Shown one piece after another: positions 35,716 through 46,641 of a stretch of 64,000 bases of DNA. Position 1 is the stretch's first letter; each line of letters opens with the position of its first letter. This DNA is from Perognathus longimembris pacificus. Taxonomy: Eukaryota; Chordata; Mammalia; Rodentia; Heteromyidae. The translations under genes and the position numbers were made by a program. Below the pieces are notes generated by a model, which was not told where the DNA came from, made no database searches, and was given only the letters and a program-made list of their open reading frames with translations. The stretch is taken from the NCBI RefSeq assembly GCF_023159225.1, contig NC_063171.1, forward strand, positions 11,980,826 through 12,044,825, given 5' to 3'.

Positions 35716-36522
35716 AAATCTGAATACAGATTATTTACTTACAAAATAATCTTAAAAATGTTTCTCATATCCTCAACAACAAAAGAAAAAAAAGAGGGTC
35801 ATGATTTCAAGAATAAAAGTCAATGAAACCACAAAATATTCATTGATTATTTGTTATTGTAACCAATTGTAGGTCAATAATTTCTGAAGCAATTTGGGGA
35901 ACATAGCCCATATCCAAATTACCTTACAGAGCAATGGGATGCATTAATGTAAAGTCATTTTCCTCAGTGAAAAGTTATTCTGGCCCTATCTTCTCCATCT
36001 GTTCTGTATTTATTCTCTGATACCAATTCCTGTGGTATCAGAAAAAGATAATCTTTGCCAGAAGACATATCTCCAGCTGAAGTATCATGGTAGCACAAGA
36101 TGGGGAATTAGGGGATTAGTAGGCAGGAACACTCAGCCCTCCTCATGCCTTACAATGAAAATACTCTGCTGCTTGAAAAAAAAAAAAAAAAAAACAACCA
36201 ACAAAAAACAACAACAAAGAAACCAATCTCTAAATAAACTGTAAAATGCCAAGTCAGTGGCTCAGTCTGTGATCTATCTTTGCACCAAATCTTCAGTCTA
36301 TAAGTAGTGTGTTTTTTTTCCCCCTCATCTTTTCCATATGTTCTAGGTTACTTGCATTCATGTGGGTTTTAGTCTCAGTAGTTTGCCTGGTAAGAGGAAG
36401 CTTTGGTTGAATGTAATGAAGCTTGGATTCACTGAAGTTATTGTTTCTATAAAAGCTTTTTATTTTTAACTATCATTGCTTGGCATGTGTCACTGGTGTC
36501 CCTTGGTCCCATATGAAGCATC
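35716..36522. other. anonymous sequence
   Basis: Nothing recognised. An A-run followed by (CAA)-rich sequence lies at 36177-36215 without a recognisable element upstream. Confidence 0.4.
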
Positions 36523-36537
36523 AACCTTATTTATTTT

Positions 36538-37443
36538 TTAAAAATCTATTTATTTATTGTCAAAGTTATAAACAGAGGGGTTACTACTTCATATATATAA
36601 AGCAGTGTGTTCATTTCTTACCAAACTTTTTACCTCCTCCCTCATTTTTCTCCCACCTTTAACTTCCCCAATGCCCTCCCCTCCAAAGTTGTACAGTTAG
36701 TTTACAGCATATTGTCTTCTAAGCATTGCTGTTGCATTGGTTCACCCTTTCTCTCCATTGTGATGGTCCCCTTCCTTAGTTCCAATAAACATATATATAA
36801 TACCCAGGGTATTGTATCAGTTACAGTGATATGAGAGGAAAAACTTTGGGGAAGAAAGACAAAAGAATATGGCATAATTTCACATGGTATATTTAAAGTA
36901 ACAACAAACATGATAAACTGCTTATTTCCATAACTTGGAGTTCATTTCACTGAGCATCATCTTATGTGTTCCTATGTACATAGCTATTGAGCTACTGTAA
37001 TCTTCTGTTAGGACTATACTAGACATGTACTAATTATTACAAATGAGGGAAACCATAGAGCCTATGTTTCTTTGGGTCTGACTCACTTCACTTAGTATGC
37101 TTCTTTTCGAAGCTTTTCCATTTCCTTATGAATGGGCCATTGTCATTCTTTCTGACAGAAACATAGAATTCCATTGTGTGAATGTACCATATTTTCTTGA
37201 TCCATCCATCTACTGAGTGGCATCTGGGTTGGTTCCATATTTTAGCTATAGTAAATTGTGCTGCAATGAACAGAGTTGTGCCAGTAGCTTTAGTGTGGTC
37301 TTGCTTGTAATCCTTTGGGTAAATGCCCACAAGTGGGATTGTTGGGTCATAGGAGAGCTCTATGTTTAGCCTTTTGAAGAAACTCCACACTGCTTTCCAG
37401 AGTGCTTGAACAAGTTTTCACTCCCATCTACAGTGTAATAGTT
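36538..37443 (-). mobile_element. L1 3' fragment (older subfamily), TSD
   Basis: Inverted L1 from its 3' terminus (near 36545) through the 3'UTR into the ORF2 C-terminal coding end; an open piece at 37088-37390 matches the family ('...PLVGIYPKDYKQ...' region). An imperfect 15 bp repeat, aaccttatttatttt at 36523-36537 and aaccatatttattta at 37444-37458, flanks it. Confidence 0.85.
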
Positions 37444-37458
37444 AACCATATTTATTTA

Positions 37459-38179
37459 TGGTTGTAAATAATTATCTTCTATTGACTTAGACTGTATTTT
37501 GAATATCATGTTTTGTCAAACTGTGGTCCATAGGACAAATAAAGTTTACCATGTATTTTTTAAATAATGTTTATTTGGATACAGAAAGATAATTATTTTA
37601 CATGGGTCCATAAGCAAAATTTGTTTTCAGTGGGCCCCTCTATATATCTATACCAAAAGGAAAATCATAGGAATCTTTGTTTCAGCTAAGGTTTTCTGTC
37701 CAAAGACTCTAAAAACTAGACAATTCTTTCTTCCTATGTCTGTTACTCTTAAATAGATACAATTGGGAATATAATTTGTGTATGTAATTGTGGTAGAATT
37801 TTATTGCTTTCATTCAGTACACCTCAGTTTCTCACTTAGTTGTGGGAACTAATTCAATTCTGGAAACTGGAGAATTTTATTTTCATTTTATCTCATGAGG
37901 TTTAATTTCAAACATTTGCAGATGAAATGTCCTTTTATGTCTATTGTTAAATTGAATGCAGCATCTTCATTTATCCAACTACATTTCCCTTAAGAGCATC
38001 TTGTTCTATATATCAGTGGATAGATTCTTCAGAGCTATAGTGCTCAAATCTTCTTAGTTGTGACTACTTATTACTACAATTAAAGGTCTTATTTTCCTTT
38101 AGATCTTACCTTTCTTCTGCTCTCCTACTGAATCTTCACTGGTAGTCACACCAAAGAGCTCATGTTTACGACATTTCCA
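37459..38179. other. anonymous sequence
   Basis: Nothing recognised. Confidence 0.4.
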
Positions 38180-38530
38180 TTTTTTTGTTGTTTATTTGTT
38201 TATTTATTTATTTTATTGTTACTGTAAAGGTTATGTAGAGAGGCATTACAGTCAAAAATCAGGTAATAGTACATTTATTCTTGAGCAGTGTTACTCATTC
38301 CCAGCTTTTCTCCTAGGTTTTCCCTCCTGGTCCTCCTCCCCTTCAAAATAGGTAGTTTATTTTCAACATAGTGTCTAGTGGGTATCAGTGATGCATTTGT
38401 TCATCCTTTGTCCTACTATTTTGTGCTCCTCCTTATGCTTCCCCCAACAGATAAACTTTTGTTCAAAACCGAAAGACAGAAAGTTCAGAAATCAGAAACA
38501 GTGACAAAGTGAAAAAAAAAAAAAAAACAA
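38180..38530 (-). mobile_element. old L1 3'UTR fragment
   Basis: Starts with a TTTA-rich run (38187-38215), then 'gttatgtagagaggcattacag' equivalent to the L1 terminus and a C/T-rich 3'UTR with 'cacatagtgtctagtgggtatcagtg'-type sequence. It shares that block with 42.6 kb. Edges approximate. Confidence 0.65.
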
Positions 38531-38599
38531 GGACACTGTGGTCTTTTGGGATCCCAAGGCCAAGGCATCTGCCAGGATGGCAGAGGAAGGGCTGAAGCT

Positions 38600-38705
38600 T
38601 CCACTAGCCTCTCTGGGGCTCAGTTTCCTTACCTGTAAAGTGGGATGATGTACTTCCTTCGTGTGGGGAATTAAGTCAAATGAAGTTTGCAATGTTTTAG
38701 CCACT
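38600..38705 (+). mobile_element. MIR SINE
   Basis: Shows the conserved MIR core: 'tctggggctcagtttcctta' (38612-38631), 'cctgtaaagtggg', then 'aagtcaaatgaagtttgcaa' and 'gttttagcca'. MIR is an ancient tRNA-derived SINE shared by mammals. Confidence 0.85.
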
Positions 38706-38835
38706 CACTAATCCTTTAGTCATTAGAATCTGCATTGCTTAAAGCTTAGCTGTCCTACAAGATTCCAACAGATCTGGATCTGGATTTGAATTCATAGTTT
38801 TCTGAGCATTGGTTTTCAGTCTTTTGTTGTTTTTT

Positions 38836-39062
38836 TGGTTGGCCGTTGGGTTTGAACTCTGGTGCTGGGAGCTGTACCTGAGCTCTTCAGCTCAAAGCTA
38901 TTGCTCTACGAGTTGACCCACAGCACCATTTCTTGTTTTCTGGGTTTACTGGAGATTGGAGTCTCATGGACTTCTCTGCCGGGGCTTGCTTTGAGCCATT
39001 ATCCTCAGATCTCAGCCTCCTGTGTAGCTAGCATTACAGGTGTGAACCACCAATGCCTGGGC
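38836..39062 (-). mobile_element. 7SL-like + Geo dimeric SINE
   Basis: Inverted dimer: Geo-like half at about 38840-38935 ('gggtttgaactctgg', 'gagctcttcagctcaaagct'), 7SL-like half at about 38945-39060 with 'agcctcctgtgtagctagca' (39015-39034) and 'ttacaggtgtgaaccaccaa'. Confidence 0.82.
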
Positions 39063-39239
39063 CGGTTTTCAGTCTTTAAGATGGGAAGGAGGGCTTGTGG
39101 CTCAGTTTATGGACATGATGTACTTTTGCTGCTGTTCTCGGAGGAGATGCTGGTGAAGGGAGGGCATCGGTTCCTTCCTACACAGAAAAGGCAGCCATCA
39201 TGTTTGCAGTGGTAGCCCTTTCACCCAGTTGTGTGCCCA

Positions 39240-39356
39240 GCGATGGACGAGGGGATGCATGAGGAGCTTAGAGCACAATGCCATCCCTCTGTTTGGCCAG
39301 GACAGCATGGTTGATTACTGCTATATTTTACAGATGAGAAAACTGAGGCTTTTGAG
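39240..39356 (-). mobile_element. MIR SINE fragment
   Basis: Inverted MIR core 'attttacagatgagaaaact' (39325-39344) with 'gaggcttttgagga' next to it; the remainder is worn. Confidence 0.7.
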
Positions 39357-39497
39357 GAATCCACATACTGCTTTCCAGAGTAATTGGACAAGTCCACATT
39401 CCCACCAAAAGTGTAGTAGCATTCCCTTTTGGATACATCCCTAGCAGCCTCTGAAATTGTTAGTTTCCTTAATAATGGCCATTCCAGTGAAAGGATA
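39357..39497 (-). mobile_element. L1 ORF2 C-terminal fragment
   Basis: Inverted sequence equivalent to the ORF2 Cys-rich C-terminal coding region ('tactgctttccagagt', 'cattcccaccaaaagtgtagtagcattccc'). It abuts a plus-strand L1 ORF1 remnant, an order that simple 5' inversion does not give. Confidence 0.8.
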
Positions 39498-39504
39498 GCC
39501 ACTC

Positions 39505-40207
39505 AGCTAGAAGATTTGAGATAGAGCACTGAGAACCACATTGATGAAGTAAAGAAGTCCATATAAGATCTGAAAGAAAGCTATAGCAGAAAGATGGAAG
39601 CCATTAAAAATGACCAACTAGAAGGAAGGGTGATAAAGAACAAAGTAGAAATTCTAGATGGCATATTAGATATGCAGAGGATTAAATTCTAGAATTGAAG
39701 ATAGTATAGATTTGATGGAAAGAGCAAAAAAAGTATTTAAAATGAATTTTTTTAAATGAGACAGTTTGCTTCAGGAGCTCCAAGATATAACCAGGAAGCT
39801 TAATTTAAGTCTAATGGATATTGAGGAGGGGAACCTGGAGAAGGAGGTTAATGGAATTGGAATTTTTTAACAGAATACTAGCAGAGAACTTTCCAAATAT
39901 CCAGAAGGATAAATCCATCCAGATACAAGTAGCTTTTAGAACCCCAAAAATACCATAGCAGAGAAGGACATCCCACTAAAAACTTGTAATCCATACAGAA
40001 TCAACAGAGACCAATGAAATTATCCTTAAATCTTCCAGGGAGAAGAGAACAATCATATAAAGGAGAACCAAATGGATTTACTGCAGATATCTCAGCAAAG
40101 ACCATGAAAGCAAGCAGAGCCTGGATTCTAGTATGCCACACCCTAAAGAAAAGTAACTACCAACCAAGAATACTGTACCCAGCCAAGCTCTCATTGATAG
40201 CTGAGGG
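39505..40207 (+). pseudogene. L1 ORF1 remnant
   Basis: Coiled-coil-like coding region about 39510-39870 and C-terminal domain about 39870-40207. The translated end includes YQPRILYPAKLSLIAEG, the typical tail of L1 ORF1p, the RNA-binding chaperone of the L1 particle. Several stops interrupt it, and the last open piece is 40014-40358, running past the L1 into flanking DNA. No ORF2 or 3' end follows. Confidence 0.85.
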
Positions 40208-40918
40208 TTTATTACATTTCACAGAGTTCATCCTTTCTGCAGAGTGTGCACTATTCCCTCAGTCATCTCTCTGTTTATCTTTTGATCATTTTCTTGTCTT
40301 CTGCAGTGAAGGGCATGTCCAGAGAACAGAATCAGCTAGTATAGCCTCTGGTACCTAATAATAAACCCAGTAAAACATGGACACATGTCTAAGCTTTCTG
40401 ATTTCAATTTCATTAATATCATAAGGTGGTTCAACATCTCCACGTAATTTACTGCAGGCAACTGTGCTATCCAAGATTCTGGAAAGCATTTCAGCAATCT
40501 GTTGAAACAGGCTTCAGAAGTCTCTCCCAGGAAATTAAATACTGATATACTAGAGACTCGGGAGAATGCCCCCAAATCAGCTATTCTTCCCAGATCCAAA
40601 CTCTTTCCCACCACCCCTGACTTATTCCCTGGTAGGACCCCTTGCTTCTGCCATTATATGGTTTCCATGCTGTGAAATTTTCATGATGAATGAGCTAATT
40701 TTCCCAGTACAGCATTAGGGGAAAGCTTGAGAAAGACAAATATTATTATAAGGGATGATTCTCATGTGGAACTTTTGTTTAAAATCTAGGCAGTGCAAAC
40801 ACTGTCTCTACCAACACCAAGGAATGATGATTGATCATGGCATCCTGATGGGCTTTGATACAACAAAATTCACACTTTTTTACATTCAACTGATTTCTCC
40901 CATGCTATATTTACAGTT

Positions 40919-40921
<3 letters not shown>
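40208..40921. other. anonymous sequence
   Basis: No repeat or gene recognised. Confidence 0.4.

Positions 40922-40964
<43 letters not shown>
40922..40964 (+). repeat. (TC)21 microsatellite
   Basis: Near-perfect TC array of about 43 bp ending in a C run; a polypyrimidine/polypurine tract. Confidence 0.96.
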
Positions 40965-40966
<2 letters not shown>

Positions 40967-41245
40967 CCTCTGGTATCGGGGCCCAGACTTGAGTACAAAG
41001 GCCTTTCTGACCCTATGTATTCAGTTATTCGGTCATCTTTTTGCCACAAACATCTGTAATGTGGGATTCTAGATTGAATATGATCAATCATCCCAATGCA
41101 TCAAATTTCTCAAGAAGGAAATATCTGAAAATATATGAGGATAACCAAAGGCCTCAAATCTATCATCCTTTTCTGAAAAGAACTCAATGTCAGATAACTC
41201 TATAATTTTTATAACTTTCTTTGCATTGTGAAGATCTGAACTCTT

Positions 41246-41458
41246 TTTTTTTTTTTTTTTTTTTTTTTGCCAGCCCTGAAGCTTGCCTCAGGGCCTGAGC
41301 ACTACCCCTGGCTTCTTTTTGCTCAAGGCTAACACTCTGCCACTTGAGCCATAGCACCACTTCTGGCTGTTTCCTATATATGTGGTGCTGGAGAATCAAA
41401 CCCAGGGCTTCATGTATACCAGGCAAGCACTCTTGCCACTATGCCATATTCCCAGCCC
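41246..41458 (-). mobile_element. IDL-Geo SINE with TSD
   Basis: Inverted dimer with a long T tail, a Geo half of the 'tttttgctcaagg' (older) type and an ID-like half ending 'catattcccagccc'. Flanked by a 15 bp repeat with one mismatch: aagatctgaactctt (41231-41245) and aagatctgcactctt (41459-41473). Confidence 0.94.
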
Positions 41459-41473
41459 AAGATCTGCACTCTT

Positions 41474-42269
41474 AACCTTAGTGAGCACTGCTCCTTCCCT
41501 TCTACCCACCCAATTCACCAGAAATAATTTTTTTTCTAATTATATTGGCACACAATACCAGGCCTTAACATCATCTCCCAAGAAATGTGGTCTCCACCAC
41601 CATCTACCTAACATGTGAAACACTGTGAATAACAATTCTTTCTTTAGAAGAGCCTGAAATAAGAGCTTGAAAATGGTTGTTATATATGGAGTGTGACCCC
41701 AGCATGTATAAGTGAAGAAGTAGGAAGAGAAGTCAAAAATTGGAAAGGCTAAATGTGATATGTTGTTACCATTGAAGGAAATGAGTTCAATCTACCAAAA
41801 GCATCAAAGAAACATGCATTGTATTTGTCCCACCAATGCTGACTAGGTGAGAAGGCCAAAGAATGTGCCAGGCAATGACTTCCTACCAATCTAAAGAATA
41901 GCAATCTACTGTGGTATTAGAGAAATAAAGCAATAAGGCAGAGAAAGAAGAGGCATTCACTGTAACTTGAGCAACTGTCAAAGTCGTGAAAATCAGAGTA
42001 ACAGATAAACTTGCCAAGGATAAAGTTACATGAGGTAAGACAATTGTTTAAATGCTGCTGCAAATTTTAAATGCTACTACCATTCACATCCTTTGGAAAA
42101 TAATTGACAGTCTCAATCACCATATAGTTTTTAAAATGAGCTGTGCTCAAGTGACAAAAAGACCTAGTTCAGACAAAGATAAATCAATTCAGTATGCCAA
42201 AATTAAGAGCTAACTGCAATAATTGATAGACTTTTTCTTGTGTACAAGTTTGACTGAAAAGACATCTAG
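41474..42269. other. anonymous sequence
   Basis: Nothing recognised. Confidence 0.4.
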
Positions 42270-42780
42270 CAACTACATTTAAAAATAGTTTTGTGTTTTT
42301 TTTTTTTTTTTTTTTTTGCCAGTCCTGGGCCTTGGACTCAGGGCCTGAGCACTGTCCCTGGCTTCTCCCCGCTCAAGGCTACCACTCCACCACTTGAGCC
42401 ACAGCGCCGCTTCTGGCTGTTTTCTGTATATGTGGTGCTGGGGAATCGAACCTAGGGCCTTGTGTATCCGAGGCAGGCACTCTTGCCACTAGGCCATATC
42501 CTCAGCCCTAAAAATAGTTTTAATATGTTGCTACAAAGGTGAGGTAATGGGCACATTTCTTTTTGAACAGTGTCATCTCTTCTCTTATTTTCTCCCATGT
42601 TTTCCTCTCCTGACTCCCACCCAACAAATTATATAGTTCATTTTGATCATAGTGTCTAGTGAGTATCACTGCTGAATTAGTTCACCCTTTGTCCCACCAT
42701 TTCTGTGCTTCCCCCTCCCTCAAACATATAAACTAACACACAAGAAACAACGTACAAAAATCGCTGGTTTAAAATGACCA
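42270..42780 (-). mobile_element. old L1 3'UTR fragment split by SINE
   Basis: After the SINE at 42293-42508 the plus strand reads as an inverted L1 3'UTR ('tgagggtaatgggcacattt'-type block, C/T-rich tract, 'catagtgtctagtgagtatc'), like 38.2-38.5 kb. The few bases before the SINE are taken as its tail by the TSD. Confidence 0.6.
42293..42508 (-). mobile_element. IDL-Geo SINE, young, nested in old L1, TSD
   Basis: Inverted dimer of the young subfamily ('ttctccccgctcaagg' on plus, one change from the subfamily's ttcccgc), with a T tail of about 20. Perfect 13 bp repeat taaaaatagtttt at 42280-42292 and 42509-42521. Confidence 0.95.
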
Positions 42781-43164
42781 AGTGATGAGTTTTATCATCA
42801 TCATTTTTTTCATTTTGATGAGGATTTTTCTTAGGATTTTTTTAACTCACTTTTCTTCTTTTGAGTTACTATGTTTCCTACTCCTAAGTGTTTAAGTTGA
42901 AAGTTCATAAATTAAACTTATCTTTCTAGCTTGATTTTCATTTATGAGGTGGCCTCTAAAATACAATATGAATAAAAAATGGAAACTCGTTTTTTAGAAT
43001 GTTTCTTAATTATAAGAAAGTGAAATAAGAAACTGGGACATGTCAGATAGTGAAAACATGTATGAATATAGTTAAAGTCCTCACAAGTCAAGTAAACATA
43101 AATCTGTTTTTCTGATGCTAATTAGTTTATTCAGCATTTCAATTTTGTCAATTTTCAAGCCACA

Positions 43165-43372
43165 TACAACTAGCCCATGCTAGGAATCTTACACACTTGG
43201 GAGGCAGAAATTGGATGGTCTTAGTTCCAACACAAGCAGGGAAGGGAAGTTTATATGACTATATCTCCAAAACATCGAAAAAATGCTGGACTAGAAACAT
43301 GACTCAAGTGATAGGGCTCCAGACAAACAGACATGAGGGTCCTAATTCAAATGTGTACTGGGGAAAATAAGA
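43165..43372 (+). mobile_element. degenerate 7SL-like + Geo SINE
   Basis: 'ctaggaatcttacacacttgggaggcag' pattern at about 43179-43207 (7SL-like) and 'catgactcaagtgatagggctcc' near 43298-43320 (Geo-like). Strongly diverged. Confidence 0.5.
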
Positions 43373-44287
43373 GAACTACAAATTTATACATATCCAGTTT
43401 TTGCATTCACAGTGCTAAACTTTTTTATTATTAATTTCTCTTTCACAGTGCTCTATTATTGAAAGATTGAGAAGTATAGCATTGTAATGATTTCTTTCTC
43501 TTAAAATGTTAGTACCTAAAAATATAGTGCCTGGAGTTACTTCTCTAGGATATAGGTTTTATGACTATCGATATTCTACCAGCGTCTCTATCTTCCGTAA
43601 TTTCTTACCTAAATACACTGTTACAAATTTCCTTGACCGTTTACATGATCTCTGTAAAACAACAAGAAACTACTTCAAAGTATCTTCATGTTAGGAACCA
43701 ATTTGACTTCTGTTTTTTTACCTCTTTCTTTTCCTATAAATCTATAACACACACTCAGACATACCCACAAGCACACACATTTCCAAGTCTTCTAATATCA
43801 AAGTGTTTATCAAAAAATGTTACTATGTTTTATCAGCTGATAAACTGTTAAGGCTTAGAGTTTTACAAAATTTTATGTGCTAAATCTATCTGATAGAAAT
43901 TTTAAAATGGTATTCGGATTCTAGCTTGGTTTTTCTTCTTAACTTTTCATTGTGCCACTTTGGCAAATTTACCTCCCACTGACAATGTCTTGTTTCCTTT
44001 CCTTCCTACTTTTTCTGATTTTATATACTGTAAATACTTTAAAAATACAGAAAAAGTGCTCTGGTTTCTGTAGGAAGTATTCAAAAATGAAGTCATTTTG
44101 TGGAGATCTGGTCATTACCTAAACTTAAAGCTTTTGTAAATAGCTTCCTAATATCATCTCTGTAGCTACCTTGGATTTTTCTTCTTCTCTTGTACTACCC
44201 AATGTTCAAGTCTGAAAACACGAGTCAAAATATTTGACAAACATGCATTTAATCCCCAATGTGATGCAGTAGTTTATATACCTTTTT
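43373..44287. other. anonymous sequence
   Basis: Nothing recognised; overlapping frames at 43506-43851 carry no domain. Confidence 0.4.
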
Positions 44288-44548
44288 TGTTACCTTTTTT
44301 TTTTCTTTTTTGTGGTATTAAGGTTTGAATGCCAGCTTCTTTGTGCCTCAGGTTTTTTTTTCTTTTTTATTTAGTTCAGCTCTTACTTTATGCTTAGGTT
44401 GTGATCCTTCTTAAGATTTCTCTGTCTCTCTGGAGAAGATAGGTATGGACTAGTGTGCTTAGAAATGGGTTGAGATGGACTGTTAATTTTTATGCACAAG
44501 CTGACCTAGAACCATGATTGCCAGATCACTGATTCTGGAGTAGCTATA
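44288..44548 (-). mobile_element. degenerate 7SL-like + Geo SINE
   Basis: T-run, 'gtggtattaaggtttgaatgcc', then further T-runs and 'caagctgacctagaaccatg' with 'ctggagtagct' near 44535-44545, in the order of an inverted dimer. Weak. Confidence 0.4.
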
Positions 44549-44563
44549 AAAATACAGACTTGA

Positions 44564-44732
44564 GGGGTTGGGAATATGGCCTAGTGGTAAAGTTCTTGCT
44601 TTGCATTCATGAAGCCCTGGGTTTGATTCCTCAGCACCACATATATAGAAAAAACTGGAAAAGGTTCTGGGGCTCAAGTTGTAGAGTGCCAGCCTTGAGC
44701 AAAATGAAGTCAGGGACAGTGCTCAGGCCCCG
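44564..44732 (+). mobile_element. IDL-Geo SINE, 3'-clipped
   Basis: ID-like half (A box 'tggcctagtgg', B box with one or two changes) and most of the Geo half, stopping at 'gctcaggcccc' without the final 'ccaggactggcc' or any A tail. The right edge is abrupt, implying deletion. Confidence 0.88.
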
Positions 44733-44839
44733 AATTCTTTCATATTGATCTTGTATGCATTTTGTTAGGTTGATATCTAAGCGTATTTCTCTAAGAAACT
44801 GTCTTGTAGTTTTTGTTTCAAACACTAATTGTGAAGAGT

Positions 44840-45008
44840 CAGGCACTTATGTCTCACTCCTATAAGCCAGTGACCCAGACCTGAGGTTCCAGTTCAATCA
44901 CAGCATGTGCAGGAAAAAGCCAGAAACAGAGGTATAACTCAATTGGTATAGTACAAACCTTGAGTAAAAAGCTAAGCAGACATACTTAGATCCTGAGTCC
45001 AAACTGTA
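44840..45008 (+). mobile_element. degenerate 7SL-like + Geo SINE
   Basis: 'gtctcactcctataagcc' (left) and 'gccagaaacagaggtataactcaattgg', 'gatcctgagtccaaact' (right) precede the CA array, which probably grew from the A-rich tail. Confidence 0.55.

Positions 45009-45009
<1 letters not shown>

Positions 45010-45056
<47 letters not shown>
45010..45056 (+). repeat. (CA)23 microsatellite
   Basis: Uninterrupted CA array directly downstream of a SINE remnant. Confidence 0.97.
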
Positions 45057-45057
<1 letters not shown>

Positions 45058-46223
45058 AAATTTTTCATTTGTGGTATATTAAGAAATGATTCACTTGTAT
45101 GTACAAACCTTGTGATTTCTACCCTGATGTATGTCCTTATCGGTTTCATAGGATTTTTGTTACTTTCTCAAGATTATAGGCTATTAAAATACCTTTTTAT
45201 TTCTTACTCTTCATTTTTCACCAATTGTTGTGCTCTTCTTGTCTTACTACTTAAAAAGGCCTTCCAACATAATATTGTTACAGTGATGAGAATGAACATT
45301 TTTGTTTTGTTCTTCATCCTAGAATTAAACATTCCATTGCTCACCACTAAGTGTGAATTCTGTAGTTTGTCTATAACAAGTTCAATTTTCTGTTGATTTT
45401 GCTAGTAATAATAGCAGCAAACACCAATATAAATGTAGTTATTTTTCTTGATGAGAAATAACAGATTTTTCTTGATGAGAATAACAGAAAATGGTGTAAG
45501 CTTTATTTATTTATTTATTACATTTCTCAGATGGAAAATAAAATGTCATAGCAAATGGAATAAATGTTACCCTGTCTGGCCTTTGTATTTCTCTCATCTG
45601 CATCATCATTAGAAATGAGAGTCTACTTGTGGACAATTCACAGTTGCACCTGTAAATGTGATCATTGTTGTTGAAAATGAAATAGGAGAATAAAACCACA
45701 CAGAGATGTGACACATAGACTTCCACAAGGGAGAAATGAACAGCTATGTCTGTGTATTTTTTCTACCAGCACAATCAACCTCAATAGATGATTTATATAA
45801 ATCTGAGTTAGATTAAATATAATTGTACCATTGTAATAAGACACAATTTTATACATACAAATTTTTAAAAAATTAGAATTTACCCTCTTACGGGTGTTTG
45901 AGTTTTGTGAACTGATTATAAGAATCCTGTGAGTGATCAGTTTGTGTTAAGATATGATTTCTGTATCACAGCTCTATGATTTTCATCCAACCACTGCACC
46001 TGACTGTCCTACAATGTGCTATGTCCTGTGTATTTGATGTGCAAAATCTGATACCATAATATTATTCTGTTCTTCTTGCCACTCTGAGCACCAGGTATCA
46101 ATGCCATTAATTCTCTACATCTGTATTTCTCTATATTATATTATTACCTTGTTTTCTTACTGGGTGGTTTGGGGATTTCTATAAATGAATTTAACAAAAT
46201 GTTCTTAAAAGAGTAATTATTTG
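45058..46223. other. anonymous sequence
   Basis: No repeat family or gene recognised except the short tandem duplication at 45442-45488. Confidence 0.4.
45442..45488 (+). repeat. Tandem duplication, 24/23 bp units
   Basis: Two adjacent units beginning tttttcttgatgaga and ending ataacaga (45442-45465 and 45466-45488) differ by a single base deletion. Confidence 0.9.
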
Positions 46224-46432
46224 AGCTGGGAATGTGCCTTAGTGGTAGAGTGCTTGCCTAGGGTTCAATTGCTGGGTTGCCTGGGTTCAATTCCTCAACT
46301 CCATGTAAACAAACATAAAGGCTGGAAGTGGTAGTGTTGCTCAAGAGGTAAAATGATGGCCTTGAGCAAAAAGAAACCAGGGATAATGTTGATTCCCTGA
46401 GTTCCAGCCCCAGGACTGGAAAAAAAGAAAAA
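46224..46432 (+). mobile_element. IDL-Geo SINE, diverged
   Basis: ID-like half ('gagctgggaatgtgccttag', with a local duplication near 46260-46285 around the B box) and Geo half ('gctcaagaggtaaaatgatg', 'ccagccccaggactgg'), then an A-rich tail. Confidence 0.85.
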
Positions 46433-46641
46433 GAGTAAGTATTTTAATCTATGAAAAGGAGCACACGCTGCCCTGTACTGCCAAGTATCAATTTTTCTGC
46501 TAAAAGGAAAAAATTTAGTAAAAGTATGACTAGCTAATAAAACTTAACTAATAGGGTCTTGTGAATGCCTTTTATTTTGGTAAAGGCCTAGATTTTGAAA
46601 TGATCTACATTGCTCAACAGTTTGGAATAAGAAAAATATGT

